Shown piece after piece: positions 20,875-32,492 of a stretch of 64,000 nt of DNA (within the stretch, counting starts at the first letter, position 1; every line of letters starts with the position of its first letter). The notes below the pieces were generated by a model. The model did no database searches, was not told the DNA's origin, and saw only the letters and a program-made list of their open reading frames with translations. A program made the translations under genes and the position numbers. This DNA comes from Fulvia fulva. Taxonomy: Eukaryota; Ascomycota; Dothideomycetes; Mycosphaerellales; Mycosphaerellaceae. The DNA is taken from NCBI RefSeq assembly GCF_020509005.1, contig NC_063018.1:1116001-1180000 (forward strand), written 5' to 3'.

Positions 20875-22251
20875 ATGGCGGACCTACAGGATCAGGAAGA
20901 GCAGATCAGGCGACGCCAACGAGGCATAGCCTTCTTCGACCACGGAGACAGCTCGCCTCTCGAGAAAGCCTCCACGCCTCGAGGTGTGAGATATCGAACT
21001 GCCTCGGCAGAGATTGCAGTCCAAGTCGTGCGATACATGATCCTCGCCCTCCGCGGCCTGCTCATCCTCCTCGCAACAGCCATAATCTTGGGCATCGGTC
21101 TTCGAGGTATCGGCAAATCCTGCTCACACCTCCCATCACGCACGCCAGGCTGCCGCAGTGCTCTGATCAAATCGACAACTCCCTACCTCAGCACTTTCAA
21201 GAATGGCACAACACCATTGACAGGCACCTTCACCGAGCTCACCAACATCGTCCACATGGGCCCCTCGCTCTCCGTCCTCGGCACAGCCATGCACCTCGCC
21301 AGCGCCAACTTCTCCTCCACCCACGACGAACTGAAAGCTTTCCCCGAGCTTTACCAAACCAACTCCACCAACCTCGATAACCTGACCGACATCATGGGTG
21401 CCGCGATCGGCGCGGCGGAACTTTTCAGCCGCTCGGATTTCTCCTACCGTGATCAGAGTCTCCTCTGGGGACGCAACGCAGTGGAGTCGATCGGAAAAAT
21501 GGTCGACACCTACATCCACGCCCTGAACGAAACCAGTACCCTAACCTGGTCCGCCGTGGAGCAAACTCTCCACCGTATCCCGTTCGGCGCCCGCCGCACT
21601 CCTTCCTACGATATCGCACATACTTACTTCTATTTCGGCGGACACCAATGGCTTGAAATCGAGCAGTTGGTTTATATGGCCAATGACTCCTCGATAGCTT
21701 TGAGCGGCTTGATCACAGAGCTAGACAAACTCTCGCAGCACGTCGAACGCGTCTCGGCCGAGAACAAGAAACTCTGCACCGGCTACGACCGCACCTCCAA
21801 CTCCACCTCTACCTCTACCAACTCCACCCTCGCCTCCCTCTGCCACTTGGACCCATCCCTCCAACTCCCAAAACTCCGCTCCATCCGCTCCGCCTCGAAC
21901 TGGTCCCGTTCCGTGGTCGAGAAGGCTCTCGCTCACTACTTTCGCGCCCTCTCATCTATCAAAATTCCCACCAACGCGTTGCAGCTCGATGTCAAGGGGT
22001 ATGAATCTCTCATCCCAGCCAAGGGAACCGTTTCAACGAAGAAGTTGAAGAGGCTGTTGATGACGGAGGAGTCTCAGTTGATGGAGTTTGCGAAGGCGGC
22101 GCATAAGGGGGAGGCGTTGATGAGCAGGCTGGGGAGGACGTTGACGAATGGGAATAGTGTGAAGAAGTTGCATGAGGCGGTTGATGCGGCGGTTGTTAAG
22201 GGGGAGGGTGGGGGCCATAGGTGGTGGGGTGAGGAGCATGAGGAGTTGTAG
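20875..22251 (+). CDS. Single-pass membrane glycoprotein of unknown function
   Basis: A single-exon ORF of 458 aa. I do not recognise a family. It has a basic cytosolic N-terminus (EEQIRRRQRG), one TM helix at about 52-76 (VVRYMILALRGLLILLATAIILGIG) and a large C-terminal region. That region has many N-glycosylation sequons (NGT, NSTN, NLT, NET, NDSS, NSTS), consistent with a type II protein whose C-terminus is lumenal or extracellular. Three or four cysteines follow the TM (CSHL, GCRS, LCTG, LCHL). The strand is clear from codon use and a lack of competing frames. Confidence 0.75.
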   Translation: MADLQDQEEQIRRRQRGIAFFDHGDSSPLEKASTPRGVRYRTASAEIAVQVVRYMILALRGLLILLATAIILGIGLRGIGKSCSHLPSRTPGCRSALIKSTTPYLSTFKNGTTPLTGTFTELTNIVHMGPSLSVLGTAMHLASANFSSTHDELKAFPELYQTNSTNLDNLTDIMGAAIGAAELFSRSDFSYRDQSLLWGRNAVESIGKMVDTYIHALNETSTLTWSAVEQTLHRIPFGARRTPSYDIAHTYFYFGGHQWLEIEQLVYMANDSSIALSGLITELDKLSQHVERVSAENKKLCTGYDRTSNSTSTSTNSTLASLCHLDPSLQLPKLRSIRSASNWSRSVVEKALAHYFRALSSIKIPTNALQLDVKGYESLIPAKGTVSTKKLKRLLMTEESQLMEFAKAAHKGEALMSRLGRTLTNGNSVKKLHEAVDAAVVKGEGGGHRWWGEEHEEL

Positions 22252-22312
22252 GGCGAGATGGAGGGTAGTGTAGCTCTCTCACTTTCTGTAGACGTCAATG
22301 CAGTCGGTTCTT

Positions 22313-23080
22313 CTATACCTCTCCGCTTTCTTCGTTAGCAATAGCCAGGCGAGCTTCCTCCCCCTCCTCATCTTCACTCCGTACCAATTCCCTCACACTC
22401 TCCAATGTCTTCCCAAGCAAATTCATCCCCCACCCATTCTGATGACCATGCTTCCTCGCATCTCTCGCCAAAAATCCAATCCCCCAAGTCCGATCGTTCG
22501 GCGCCGCCTCGACGAGCTGACGATCTCCAGTCGCTAACAGTTTCGCCTTCAGCTCTGGATTCTGCGTGAACTTGTAGTAGTTGCCCTGCACTACGATCTC
22601 GAATCTGCAGCGATTGTACAGTTTCTCCTGCCTGGGAGTGAAAGCCACGGAGCGGGCTAGGTATTTTTGCTGATTTGGGTTGTCGGAGGTGAGAATGGCT
22701 TCGGGGAGATGCTTTCTCTCTGGTGGAATAGGTCGAGGTGGCGGGTGCGTGGATCTTTTGCTGCTTGTGTTCTTCTTCTGAGGTGGATCAGGCGTGGCGA
22801 GGATGAGGGCTTTGTGGCACATCATGTATTGCTCCGCGCAGTTGAAAGTATGCTGATGGGTTGAGGTATTCTCGTGCCCTGGGATTGGGCTTTCGCCAGG
22901 CTTGTCAATGAAGGTGCAGCGGCAGAATTGACAGAGGAAGCCGTGCGGTTCTTCCCATTCTCGCCAAAAGAAGATGGGACCCGTGCCGTCTCTGTCATCG
23001 TAGTTGTCGTTTTCTGTGCTGGAAGCTGAATTCTCTGCTGGTTTTGCGTGCTTGTTAGAGCGGGTCGCTGACTGTGGCAT
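22313..23080 (-). CDS. NADAR-domain protein (YbiA-like N-glycosidase family)
   Basis: The NADAR fold (formerly DUF1768) is linked to cleavage of N-glycosidic bonds in riboflavin-pathway intermediates and, in some members, ADP-ribose chemistry. The likely start is ATG 23080 (MPQSATRSNKHAKP), giving about 255 aa. The open frame runs on to 23308, but its extra 76 residues do not look like part of the domain. Signature blocks: GPIFFWREWEEPHGFLCQF, TFNCAEQYMMCHKALIL (the family's EqyMm.KA), SVAFTPRQEKLYNRCRFEIV, LKAKLLATGDRQLVEAAPND and WGIGF...GWGMNLLGKTLESVR at the C-terminus. It converges with the plus-strand gene ending at 22251, leaving 61 bp between stops. Confidence 0.88.
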   Translation of the reverse strand: MPQSATRSNKHAKPAENSASSTENDNYDDRDGTGPIFFWREWEEPHGFLCQFCRCTFIDKPGESPIPGHENTSTHQHTFNCAEQYMMCHKALILATPDPPQKKNTSSKRSTHPPPRPIPPERKHLPEAILTSDNPNQQKYLARSVAFTPRQEKLYNRCRFEIVVQGNYYKFTQNPELKAKLLATGDRQLVEAAPNDRTWGIGFLARDARKHGHQNGWGMNLLGKTLESVRELVRSEDEEGEEARLAIANEESGEV

Positions 23081-23308
23081 GATGGGTCTATATGTTGGTA
23101 GCGCTGTTGATATTTGAAGAAGCAGTGCAGAACCAAGCCCGGGGAAGTCGTAGTGAGGTGAGCGGGTGTGCGTTCCTGAAGTTATGAGGTCAATTGAGAT
23201 ACGGAAGTCATACCATAAGGATAGAAGTGAGAAGGAACGACCATCCCCAAAGGCGAGCTCACATGCAACCCATGGTACTGGGGACGGTGTCCAGAAAGAG
23301 TACGCCAA

Positions 23309-24304
23309 GCCCCGCGCCTGATATGTCGATCAGATAGTCCTCAAGAGACTGCCCAGCGCATCCTTCAACGGTCGCCAGCGTCTTCAAGTACATGTATAGC
23401 CCATATATGACACCTTACTTTTCGAGCTGAAGCGAGACTTTCAGGCTGCAGGTGCGCTGTCCATGCCGACTCCTGCCAAGCTTTTCGGAAGGCAGGTGCG
23501 GTTCGATGCCAGTCGTGTTGGTCATGATGGGGCAACAGTGCATCTGGAAGATTAGCCAGGCCTTTCAGATGGCTTGTATAGGTCTTGTGTGGGTGTCTTG
23601 ATACTTTGTGTTCATGTACCTCAGTGTCTTATTCACCTATAATGCAAGCAGACCGGTTTACCTCCTTGTGATGCCTCTCGATGCGGGCACAGAGGGTGTC
23701 CCGCGATATCTACGCTTTCATAACATGATACTGGGTGCTCCTCGAAGTGTTGCCATCGCTTTCAGGCTGGACGCCAGGCATTGGCCAGATGTTGGCAGCT
23801 TCTTTGCCGGTGTTGCGATTTTCGGCGCAAGTCTCGACAGGAGCCTCTTGAGCAGCTGTCGCTGCAATGTCGATGCAGACCAATGCCTTGTTATAATACA
23901 GCATCAAGGCGATGTTGGTGGGAAACCAGGATGACAGGCTGAGATGGAACGAGGTTGTTGTTGTTCATGGACTCATTGAGCGCAACGCGCAACCTGGTCC
24001 GAGCTGCCCACTTCCCGAAAATGTCCTCTCCGTCCAGATGAACTTCACTTCCTTTGCCACGGTCTACGGACAGTCATCACTATTCAGTCTTCTGAGCAAG
24101 GTTGCCATCAGCAGCCATATCGTCCCACCCAGTCTGTCGCCCCTCAAAGCATGATGCCGGCCACGATGAGTGCCGCGGCGCCAAGAGGAGCAAGGATTCG
24201 CGGAATGTGACCATGTCGCCAGTTCTCCAAAAGGCGCAGGTGTAAAACTCTAGGTCAAAAGGAACGCTCCTTAAGAGAGCTGAGTAGTCTGGTTATATAT
24301 AGTT
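23309..24304. other. Gene-poor stretch
   Basis: About 1 kb with only short, mutually overlapping open frames on both strands (for example 23608-23934 plus and 23710-23907 minus). None has recognisable motifs. I see no RNA gene or repeat here. Confidence 0.4.
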
Positions 24305-24751
24305 TCATAGCAAGACCTCCTTCCGGATCTTCTGGTCGGCCTCAGCGTCATCAGACTTGAGAAGCTCGACCTCCATCTCCATCAACCGATCGTTTGTCGG
24401 AAACACGTAGACGATCTCGTACCAGCCTGCCTGCGCTCCGATGAACAAGGCAGCAGCGGAATAACGCCCTCTGCCAGATAGGACTTCATCTTGATGGACG
24501 TACAGCAGCCATGTCAGAATTGCCATGGACGCTGCCCAGATACGCGAGCCAGTCTGCAGATACCTGCCTCCGAGGACGACGAGCAGACGGAACTGCTTGA
24601 GCATGACCTTGCTCGAGTGTGAGCGGCCGAGCTTGATGATTGGTATGGAAGAGATGTAAAGCGTTGAGGCTGCTCCTGCGATCAAGGCGACGAGGATGAG
24701 ATTGAGCGCCGCGAGGCATTTTGGGAATGTCGTGTTTGTGAAGATGTCCAT
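24305..24751 (-). CDS. DUF1772/anthrone-oxygenase-like small membrane protein
   Basis: 148 aa, single exon, with about four hydrophobic helices (about 12-35, 52-66, 70-86 and 98-117). The sequence RLLVVLGGRYLQTGSRIWA, the third helix and the C-terminal VFPTNDRLMEMEVEL block resemble DUF1772 proteins. That family includes anthrone oxygenases of fungal polyketide pathways and many uncharacterised proteins. The PTNxRL motif is the main evidence. No polyketide synthase lies nearby in the window, so a metabolic role is not supported here. The start at 24751 gives a plausible N-terminus. Confidence 0.6.
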   Translation of the reverse strand: MDIFTNTTFPKCLAALNLILVALIAGAASTLYISSIPIIKLGRSHSSKVMLKQFRLLVVLGGRYLQTGSRIWAASMAILTWLLYVHQDEVLSGRGRYSAAALFIGAQAGWYEIVYVFPTNDRLMEMEVELLKSDDAEADQKIRKEVLL

Positions 24752-25347
24752 GGTGCTGATGGGAGAAGACTGGCTCTACGATGCATCCATATACTGATCC
24801 CGCAGATATAGGAATACACCCCGGTCGTCTTGAGCAATGCTATGTTCACTGGCAGTGTGGACGTTGCCACAACGCAATGAAGAAGTCACCGAACAGCCGT
24901 AGCCCTCAATCTCGACACGATTGGTGGATGTTTCGACGTCACAGAAACATCGACATTCCAAGCACTCCGGTCTGGATTGGTATACTGCACAGCAAAGCTA
25001 CGGTTTGTATCGTTGTTTGTGGACCAATGCAACAGGGTCCAGACCCTAAAACAGTGCTTGCATCGGACCTTCGCAGATGTCTTGGCCCGTCCCATCCCAA
25101 GAAAATCCTACCCGAAGAGAACGTCATGCGGCGATCAGGTCTGGACGCCTTAGCATGCATCAGGCACAAACTACTGCGAACATGTACAGTATAAGAGAAA
25201 GCGTGTTGACAAACCTGCGTTTCTGATCCAAGCAGAGGCTGATTGCGGGGTTAGAACGCTAGCATAAACACCTAGTGCACTCGGCTTCCTCGATCGTCGC
25301 GTTAAACCGCGACGTTTTAAACAAGAAAGTATGTTAGGCAATAACGA
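24752..25347. other. Intergenic, entering the repeat island
   Basis: No convincing gene. A 137-codon plus-strand frame at 24781-25194 overlaps other frames and lacks motifs. From about 25250 onward the composition shifts toward TA-rich repeat DNA. Confidence 0.4.
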
Positions 25348-25362
25348 AGCGCTTATATATAG

Positions 25363-25542
25363 ATGGATAGATTTGTCATTCCCCTGTTCTAGAACCCTAT
25401 TCGGCCTATACAGGTATATATCTATTATTATATATAAAGGGAAACCCGAATAGGTAAAAACCCTTCCCGCCTCCGACTTCTCCTTGTCTAGATTAGCTTT
25501 CCCTCTAAACGTACGTAGTCCATGTCACTACCCCGTTAGCCC
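25363..25542 (-). mobile_element. Severely 5'-truncated LINE-1 (180 bp) with 15-bp target duplication
   Basis: It matches the 3' UTR and end of LINE-1 copy C (32712-32892), including the poly(GATA)-type tail at its left. It is flanked by perfect 15-bp duplications AGCGCTTATATATAG at 25348-25362 and 25543-25557. A 3' fragment with target duplication is the hallmark of target-primed reverse transcription. Confidence 0.93.
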
Positions 25543-25557
25543 AGCGCTTATATATAG

Positions 25558-25727
25558 TAATATATATACTAAAATGCTCGCCTATATATACGTTATCGAA
25601 TACGTACCTTGAAATACTATATACTAAGAGTCTATTTTCCTAAGAGCAAAGAATAGTAAAGTCTTAGCGTCTATTCATGTCGATAATTTACGACAAGCTT
25701 TTATATATAGAGCTATAACTCCTACTA
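25558..25727. other. TA-rich sequence between LINE fragment and pogo copy 2
   Basis: RIP-like, TA-rich sequence of unknown origin. No feature recognised. Confidence 0.4.
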
Positions 25728-25811
25728 ACGTGCTTTACTACCTAGCGGGCTATACTACTAAGCGGGCTACTTTTACTAAGAACTATACTACTTCTACTTT
25801 AATTACGACGG

Positions 25812-25996
25812 TGTTATAAGTAGATATAAGCACGTAGTCGGGTAAGGTATAAGTCGAATAGATATTCTATCTAAGAGAGGCGCGGCGGGCGTAAGAGTTA
25901 TATACGGGCGCTAAGCCGCTAGTCAGATTAGTTAGCGGGCGCGGGGTCTAGGTACGTACCTACGGGTTTAAGTAAATATACGCCGGTACGGTAACA
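25812..25996 (-). repeat. Gypsy 3' LTR
   Basis: 185 bp, TGTTA...TAACA. It differs from the other LTR (51422-51606) at a handful of sites, all transitions. Confidence 0.92.
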
Positions 25997-26987
25997 CTAC
26001 CCCTCCCTCTTAGAGTACGCTCCGGAGTACTCTCCTCTCCTCTTATATCTATCGTATCTATAACATCTCTTATTGCCTTTATAAACACCTTATTATCTAT
26101 TAGACTATACGTATTGCTCCCTTTCTTATAAGCCCGGAGGCCTAGTCCTACTAGTATTAAAGCTATCGCTACTTATACTAGTTAGCGCGCTATACGTATA
26201 CCTATAGTATTCTTATTTAGTATCTAGTCTATAGGTAGTTAAAAACTAGATAGCTTAGTCGCTCTCGAGTAGTTATAGTAAAAGTCGGCTACGGAGGCGG
26301 CGGTAGTCTCGATAACCTAGTCTATAGCTTTATAGGATAGCTTATTATATCTAATATATTTTACCAAGTATTTCTAATATAGCTACTTACCTCCTACCGG
26401 TATTAGTCCTCGCGGCTATCTCTTCTTATAGTCTAGAATTTACTTAACTTCCTATTAATCGGGTTTGGCGGGATCGGCTTTATATTATTCGTCGTCGATA
26501 ATTTAGATCGGTAGTAGTATAGGTTGTGTCTGTCCTATAACCGGCGGATAAACTAGTATAAGAAGGTATAAGTAGAAGCGATCGTCGATATTTAAAGTAG
26601 GTAGGAGCTCTACTTTATAAGTATTGCCTAGTAGTACCTCCGTAATTACGTACGGTCTAGACTACTTTACGTCTATCTTACGAGAAGGTCTCTCTATCGT
26701 CTAGTTCTTAGTACTTACCTATACTTCGTCGCCTTTAGCGTACCGTAGTTTAGGTATACGAGTCTAGTTTATATACTTAGCTTAGACTACTTATACTAAG
26801 GCCATCTACTATCGTAAGTATTAGTATATCTCTTATATCTTAGCCGTAAACTTGTCCGCCGACTCGGCGTCTAGTTGCTATTTATATAGTATTAGTAGTA
26901 GAGGTAAGTCTAAGTCAAACTTAGAGAACCTTAGATTACGCCTAGTATTAGTATTAAACGGCGAGACGCCTATTGTTATAGACACTA
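25997..26987 (-). pseudogene. Gypsy integrase C-terminus with chromodomain (remnant)
   Basis: In one minus-strand phase: NNIVSITIGVSPF at the insertion edge, then GDEV...STKN, RPSRKID (the integrase C-terminal LxxKxxGP-type domain, near 26640-26740). A chromodomain-like stretch near 26240-26450 reads VEQILDYKKR-like, then YLVKYI.YN and AASVADFYYNYS. RIP stops stand at former Trp/Gln codons. A chromodomain at the integrase end defines chromoviruses, whose integrase is thought to read heterochromatin marks. Confidence 0.75.
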
Positions 26988-26999
26988 TATTGTTTACTA

Positions 27000-29900
27000 A
27001 ACGGTATTACGCGCGGGCACTAATCGATCTCTACGCCAAAACACGACACATTCGAAAGCTCTTATCAAGGCTATTCTAACGATATAAAAAGCAGGCTACT
27101 GCCCCTAGGACTAAGGGAGTTCTACCTTATTCAATCTAGATAGCTTGAAGCTCTCTTCACTCTATTTCTTTAGCTCCAAACGCCGCGGAGGTGCCTAGCT
27201 ATATTAGGCAACTCCTAGGCAATAGTAGCCTAGGCTACGGTACTAACGGCGCCTACGGCCCTATAGGCGAAGCCCCCCTAAGACAACTAGTAGCAACTTA
27301 TAGAGGACGTAAAAAGCATAGAAACTAACGATCAGCTCCCTTACCGGTCTCTATAGGTAATGATCACTTAGCTACGTACGGCGCTTGTACTATCGTATTA
27401 CCGAGGGTAACAAGAAATAAGGACGACGTCCTAGGCGATTAGCAAGGCCACCCGGAATCAATACCCCTATAGCTAGGCATCGGTCGCGGTATCGATACTA
27501 GGCCCCCGCCTAACGTACGATATAGTTACGATCCGCATTATAGCAAAGGAAGACTAGGCCGAAGTTACGAAGCTATCGAACAAGGAGCTCGCCTAACGAA
27601 TTAACTAACTAGGGGTGGTCGTAGTGAACTAATAGTCTAACGGTACTCTATAGATCTATACTAGCTCTACTACTACTAGGAGGCACCTAGAGGTACAGCT
27701 ATAGTAGGCATCTAAGGTTACGGTATTAGCGAAGGTCTTAACGAAACAATTCACGATCCTAGTCCACGATATGCCTAAGGAGTTTAACCTAACTAACTAG
27801 GGTCACCTACGCGCTCTCTAAGAGGACAACCCGGTCACTCTTAACTCTCTAATCTAGAAGGCGACTTGGCTCTATAGGAAATAGCTAGAAGGTAAGAAGG
27901 CCTCGGCGCTAATAGTATAGCTACAAGACGCGAAAGCGGCGGATCTAGCGATAGAACAAGGCCTAGTCTAGTAATATAGCCTCAAGATAGTAGAAAAGCA
28001 CTCCTTATCCTTTCGTGTCCTCTAATACTTCAAATGCTAACAGTATAGACACCAAACCTATACGTATATAAACAAGTAGGCCTGCTCGAACTATATAGGA
28101 GACTATATATCTAGGGACTATACATCGACTACGAGATAGTACGCGAACTGTCCGGGGTACTACCTATCGTATAGTACGGAATGCCTATAGCGGAAACTAG
28201 CGAAAAACAAGGCAATCACAAACAGAACCGTCGCCCTAAGATTCTACGGCGACCGTAAGGCTAGTCTATACCGGAACTAACTAGCGGCGGTCGGGCATAA
28301 GCGCCCTAGGGCCGAGAACGATATAAAGGATACGTAACCTAGGGCGTACGGGAGGCTACGTGCTCTACTAGCTACGGCGAGGGAATCTAACTAGGCCCGA
28401 CTCCCCTTTAGTATATAGCCGATAGGCGTAGACTAGGACGTATAGGGTAGTAGGACATAGGACGATATAGAGGAAATGATTATCGATGCCGATAACTAGC
28501 CTCGACACGCTTAGCATCATCTAGTATAACGTTAACTATAGCAAGGATATAGTCTAGAACCATTTCCTATACGAGGCGGACCCGCGCGTCTACTACGTCC
28601 TTATAATCTAGGAGCTATAGATTAACCCGCACTATAAGAGACTAACGACCTATAAGTTACTAGGCTATACGACATGCCTACGAGGCGACGGTAGACCCCG
28701 TACGTACTTCTATATCAGCAAGGACATACTAGAATCCGACTGGGAGGTAGTGTACTACGTAGACGAAGAAGGCGGGGGCGATATTACCTCCCTCTACGTA
28801 GGTAGCACCTAGATACACAACCTATATATATAACCGCTAGCCTCGAGGTCTAGCCGCGACCTAGGGGTCTATAGACACTAAGACAGTACGCTTAAGAGAC
28901 AAGGGTGCCACATCGTAGTAGGAGACTTTAACATACACTACCCTTCCTAGGAAAGCCTTATATAGCCGCACCCTATAGCCGACGAAGTACTCGACTTAAT
29001 AGCGAGCAACGTAATTGCCCTTAATACCCCGAAGGACCTAGGTACCTAGAAGAGAGGGGGACTCTAAGGCACGATCGACCTCTTCTAGATCTTAGATAGC
29101 TACTACTACACGGTAACCTACTATAGGATCGAACATAAACTCGAGGCGTCGTTAGACTATATACTAGTTAGGACCTCTATTTCGATATAGATATAACGCA
29201 CACTAGCGGGAACCCCTAAGCCAAACTAGGGAAAGGCCTACTAGGCCAACATCTAGGCGTACCTCAATAACTCTAAGAGGCTAGTCTAGATCGCGTAGCA
29301 GCAATATAATAGTAAAGACGAGATAGACGAAGCAGTCTAGGGGTTGATAGACGAAATAAGAAAAGCGACCTCACTTCACGTTCCGCTTGCCTAACTAACG
29401 ATATAGTCTAAACTATACTAGACGCCGGAGTGCACTACGGTAGTAAGAGAAGTAAGGAGAGCCCGCCGGGTGTAGACGAGCAGCTATAGCGAGGAGGCCT
29501 AGAACGTATATAGGGAGGCATACTAACAGAAGAAAGCTATAATACGGAGGGAGAAAGCAGTCGGCTAGAGGGCTATAGTAGAAGAAATCGCCGGCAAGCT
29601 AGAGAGGATATAGAAGCTAGCGAAATGGGCCCGACAGGACCCTATATAGGGCCCCTCCTTCTCTATCCTAGCGCTACAATCGCCTAGTGGCCCGGTTAGC
29701 GACCCCGAGGCCAAGGCGCGTCTACTGGCTAGCAAGTTCTTCCCACCCCCAGTCGAGGCTGATCTAAGCGACATAAACAGCTCTACTCCCCTAGCCCCTA
29801 GCATCGCGGTCCAACAGGAGGTGTCCGAGGGAGAAGTTACCGCTGTGCTGAGGAAGTTGCCGGCGAAGAAAGCCCCGGGGCCGGATAGGATCCCAAACGA

Positions 29901-31975
29901 GCTACTAAAGAAGTGTAGAGATCAACTAGCCCTAGCAGTTATAGCGATCTTTAACGCCTGCCTATAGACCGGATACTACCCGATAGCTTTTAAACAATCG
30001 ACGATAGTGGTCCTACGTAAGCCGTAGAAGGAAGACTATACGTAGGTGAAGTCGTACCGCCTAATTACGCTCCTTAATACTCTTAGGAAGGCGCTTAAGA
30101 AGCTAGTTATAACGAGACTCTCCGAGGCGGTAGAGGAACACTCCCTACTCCCGGACACCTAGATAGGTGCGCGCCTATAGCGATCGACGCTATCCGCGAT
30201 AGAACTTATCACCTCTTAGGTAAAGGCTATCTAGTATAAGAATAGAGACAAGGTAGCTTCCTTACTTAGCCTAGACATATCGGGAGCCTTCGACTACGTG
30301 TTATACCCGCGGCTTCTCTACATCCTAAGGTCGAAAGGACTCCCTAAGTAGCTTATTAACTTCGTACGGTCCTACCTCTAAAACCGTAGTACGTCGATCC
30401 TAGTCGGCTAGTATAGAAGCCTATTTCAAGCAGTCTATACTAGAATCCCGTAAGGCTTAACGCTAGTACCTATTCTGTTCCTCTTCTTTATAGCGACGCT
30501 ACTCCTAGCCCTAGAATCATAGAACACCGCTACGAGCGGCTTCGTAGACGACACAAACATCCTAGCGTAGTCTTCCTCGACTAAGGAGAACTATAGGCTA
30601 CTAGAAGAGAAGCACAAGATCTGCGAGGACTAGGCTAGGAGGCACGGGGCTCGGTTTGCCCTAGAAAAGTACAATCTAATACACTTTACGCGCCGGCTAC
30701 GGTTCTATAATATGTAAGCTTCTATCTAGATATAGGGGCACACGACTAACCCGGCAAATCAGCTTAGGATCCTCGGACTATAGGTAGACCCGGCGCTACG
30801 GTAGAGGAAGTACGTATAGGCAATACTACGGAAAGCTGAACAGAATATAGCATTATACTAGAGGCTTACTACGTCTATATAGGGGGCGGACTTCCGGCAG
30901 TCACGACTTCTATATACGGCTATTATACGGCCAGTCCTTACCTATAGTAGCTAAGTATAGTCCTTAGGCAAGAGGGCCTGCCTATCGAAGGGACTCGTCG
31001 CGCCGCTAGCGAAGATCTAAAACTAATGCCTAAGGAAGGTCACCGGGGTATATAAGTCGACACTAACGAGGATACTTAAGCACGAGACCGCTATACCGCC
31101 GATCGACCTATATATCTAGGGACTACGGACCTCCTATATAGGCAAGTCGGCACAGTACCTAGTATAGAAGGTCATCGCTAGTATAGTCGTAAGGGCCCGC
31201 GAATTAGTACTAGCGTATAAGGGCATTCGACCCGGAAACGAGCCGAACTACCGGGTAAGGGACGAACAGCTAGTAATATAATAGGAAGGTAAGAAATCGT
31301 TTATAGAGCAACTATAGAAAGAGAGGTAGAATAACTAGGTTGTAGGGCATAGTAGACGCCCTTAGCTAGCGGGACAACCTAAGGAATAGTTAGCTACAAA
31401 ATCCGCGGTTAAGTACCCCCCGAAGCTTATCTACTACCGCCTTACGAGGGCATAGAGTAGTATAGCAACCCAACTACGAAGCGAACACATCGGCCTCTAG
31501 GGGTACCTATTATAGAGGAAGGTTCTAGGATACACGAATACTAGCTACCCCTACGGCTATCGCTCCTAGAACGTACGGCACGCACTCCTCGTCTGTCCGA
31601 GGTGGTCGCTAGGAAGGGGGGAGTAGATAGTAAAGGCGAGGAACCGGACGATTAGGGCACTTCTTAACAACGCTAAAGACCTACGGCGTATTACGAACTA
31701 GATACTAGAGAAGGGCTAGCTAGAATAGTACCGCCTAGTAGGAGTAGTATAGGAAGAGAGGACACGACGTAGCGCGACGAGACCGGCTAGGAGCGGGGGC
31801 TAACGGGGTAGTGATATAGACTACGTACGTTTAGAGGGAAAGCTAATCTAGATAAGGAGTAGTCGGGGGCGGGAAGGGTTTTCACCTATTCGGGTTTCCC
31901 TTTGTATATAATAATAGATATATACCTATATAGGCCGGATAGGGTCCTAGAACAGGGGAATAACAAATCTATCTA
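27000..31975 (+). mobile_element. LINE-1 copy A, full length, RIP-mutated
   Basis: 4,976 bp, almost the length of intact copy C (4,978 bp), starting near TATTACGCGCGGGC and ending in an (ATCT)n tail. Target duplication TATTGTTTACTA at 26988-26999 and 31976-31987. It aligns with copy C throughout with CpA/TpG to TpA changes, so ORF1 (zinc-knuckle protein) and ORF2 (endonuclease and RT) are riddled with stops. One patch, 29671-29886, is unmutated and identical to copy C. Confidence 0.93.
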
Positions 31976-32285
31976 TATTGTTTACTAGCTTACTAGACAT
32001 ATTAGGAGCCTTTGATAATGTCTTATACTAGAGGCTAATCTATATCCTAAAACAGAAGGCTATCCCTAACTAGACAGTCTAGTTTATCCGGTCCTTCCTT
32101 AGAGGTAGAACTATTAGACTAAGACTAGGTAGATACAAATCTAATAGTATGCCTATAGAGATAGGAATCCTATAGGGATTAACAATGTCTCTAATCCTGT
32201 TTCTCCTCTTTATAGTAGACCTACTAGTAAAGCTAAACTCTAGAAACATATTAGCCTTAGGGTTTGTAGATAACACAAACATCCT

Positions 32286-32492
32286 ATTACGTTAGAAGTG
32301 TAGGAAGTTATTGTACGGGCTTATATAGGGTGTTTCAAAAGCAGGTTGTGTATTATATATGTCTATCTAGAATAGACAAGTGTTGCTCTTAAAGAGGCTA
32401 TAGGTAACTAATTAGTCACCTAATTCTTAGCGTACGTAGCCTCAAGTTTTGATGATAGGATGTTGCCTATATATACGCTCGGATCGCGACAC
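32286..32492 (-). repeat. Copia 3' LTR
   Basis: 207 bp, paired with 43865-44071. It contains TGTAGGAAGTTATTG and ends CGGATCGCGACAC. The outer ends are not a clean TG..CA, so the limits were set by the shared sequence and the ATCCT duplication. Confidence 0.85.

Noticed and set aside
24781..25194. 137-codon plus-strand open frame
   Set aside because: No motifs and overlapped by frames on the other strand; coding not supported.
26852..27079. 75-codon plus-strand open frame spanning a gypsy/LINE junction
   Set aside because: It crosses an insertion boundary and lies antisense to the integrase remnant, so it is a chance frame.
29565..29804. Minus-strand open frame of about 79 codons in LINE-1 copy A (and similar at 55791-56000 and 34885-35313)
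   Set aside because: They are the same antisense shadow of the LINE ORF2 coding sequence in three copies.
32079..32282. Minus-strand 67-codon open frame
   Set aside because: Antisense of the LINE-2 RT remnant, which reads clearly on the plus strand.
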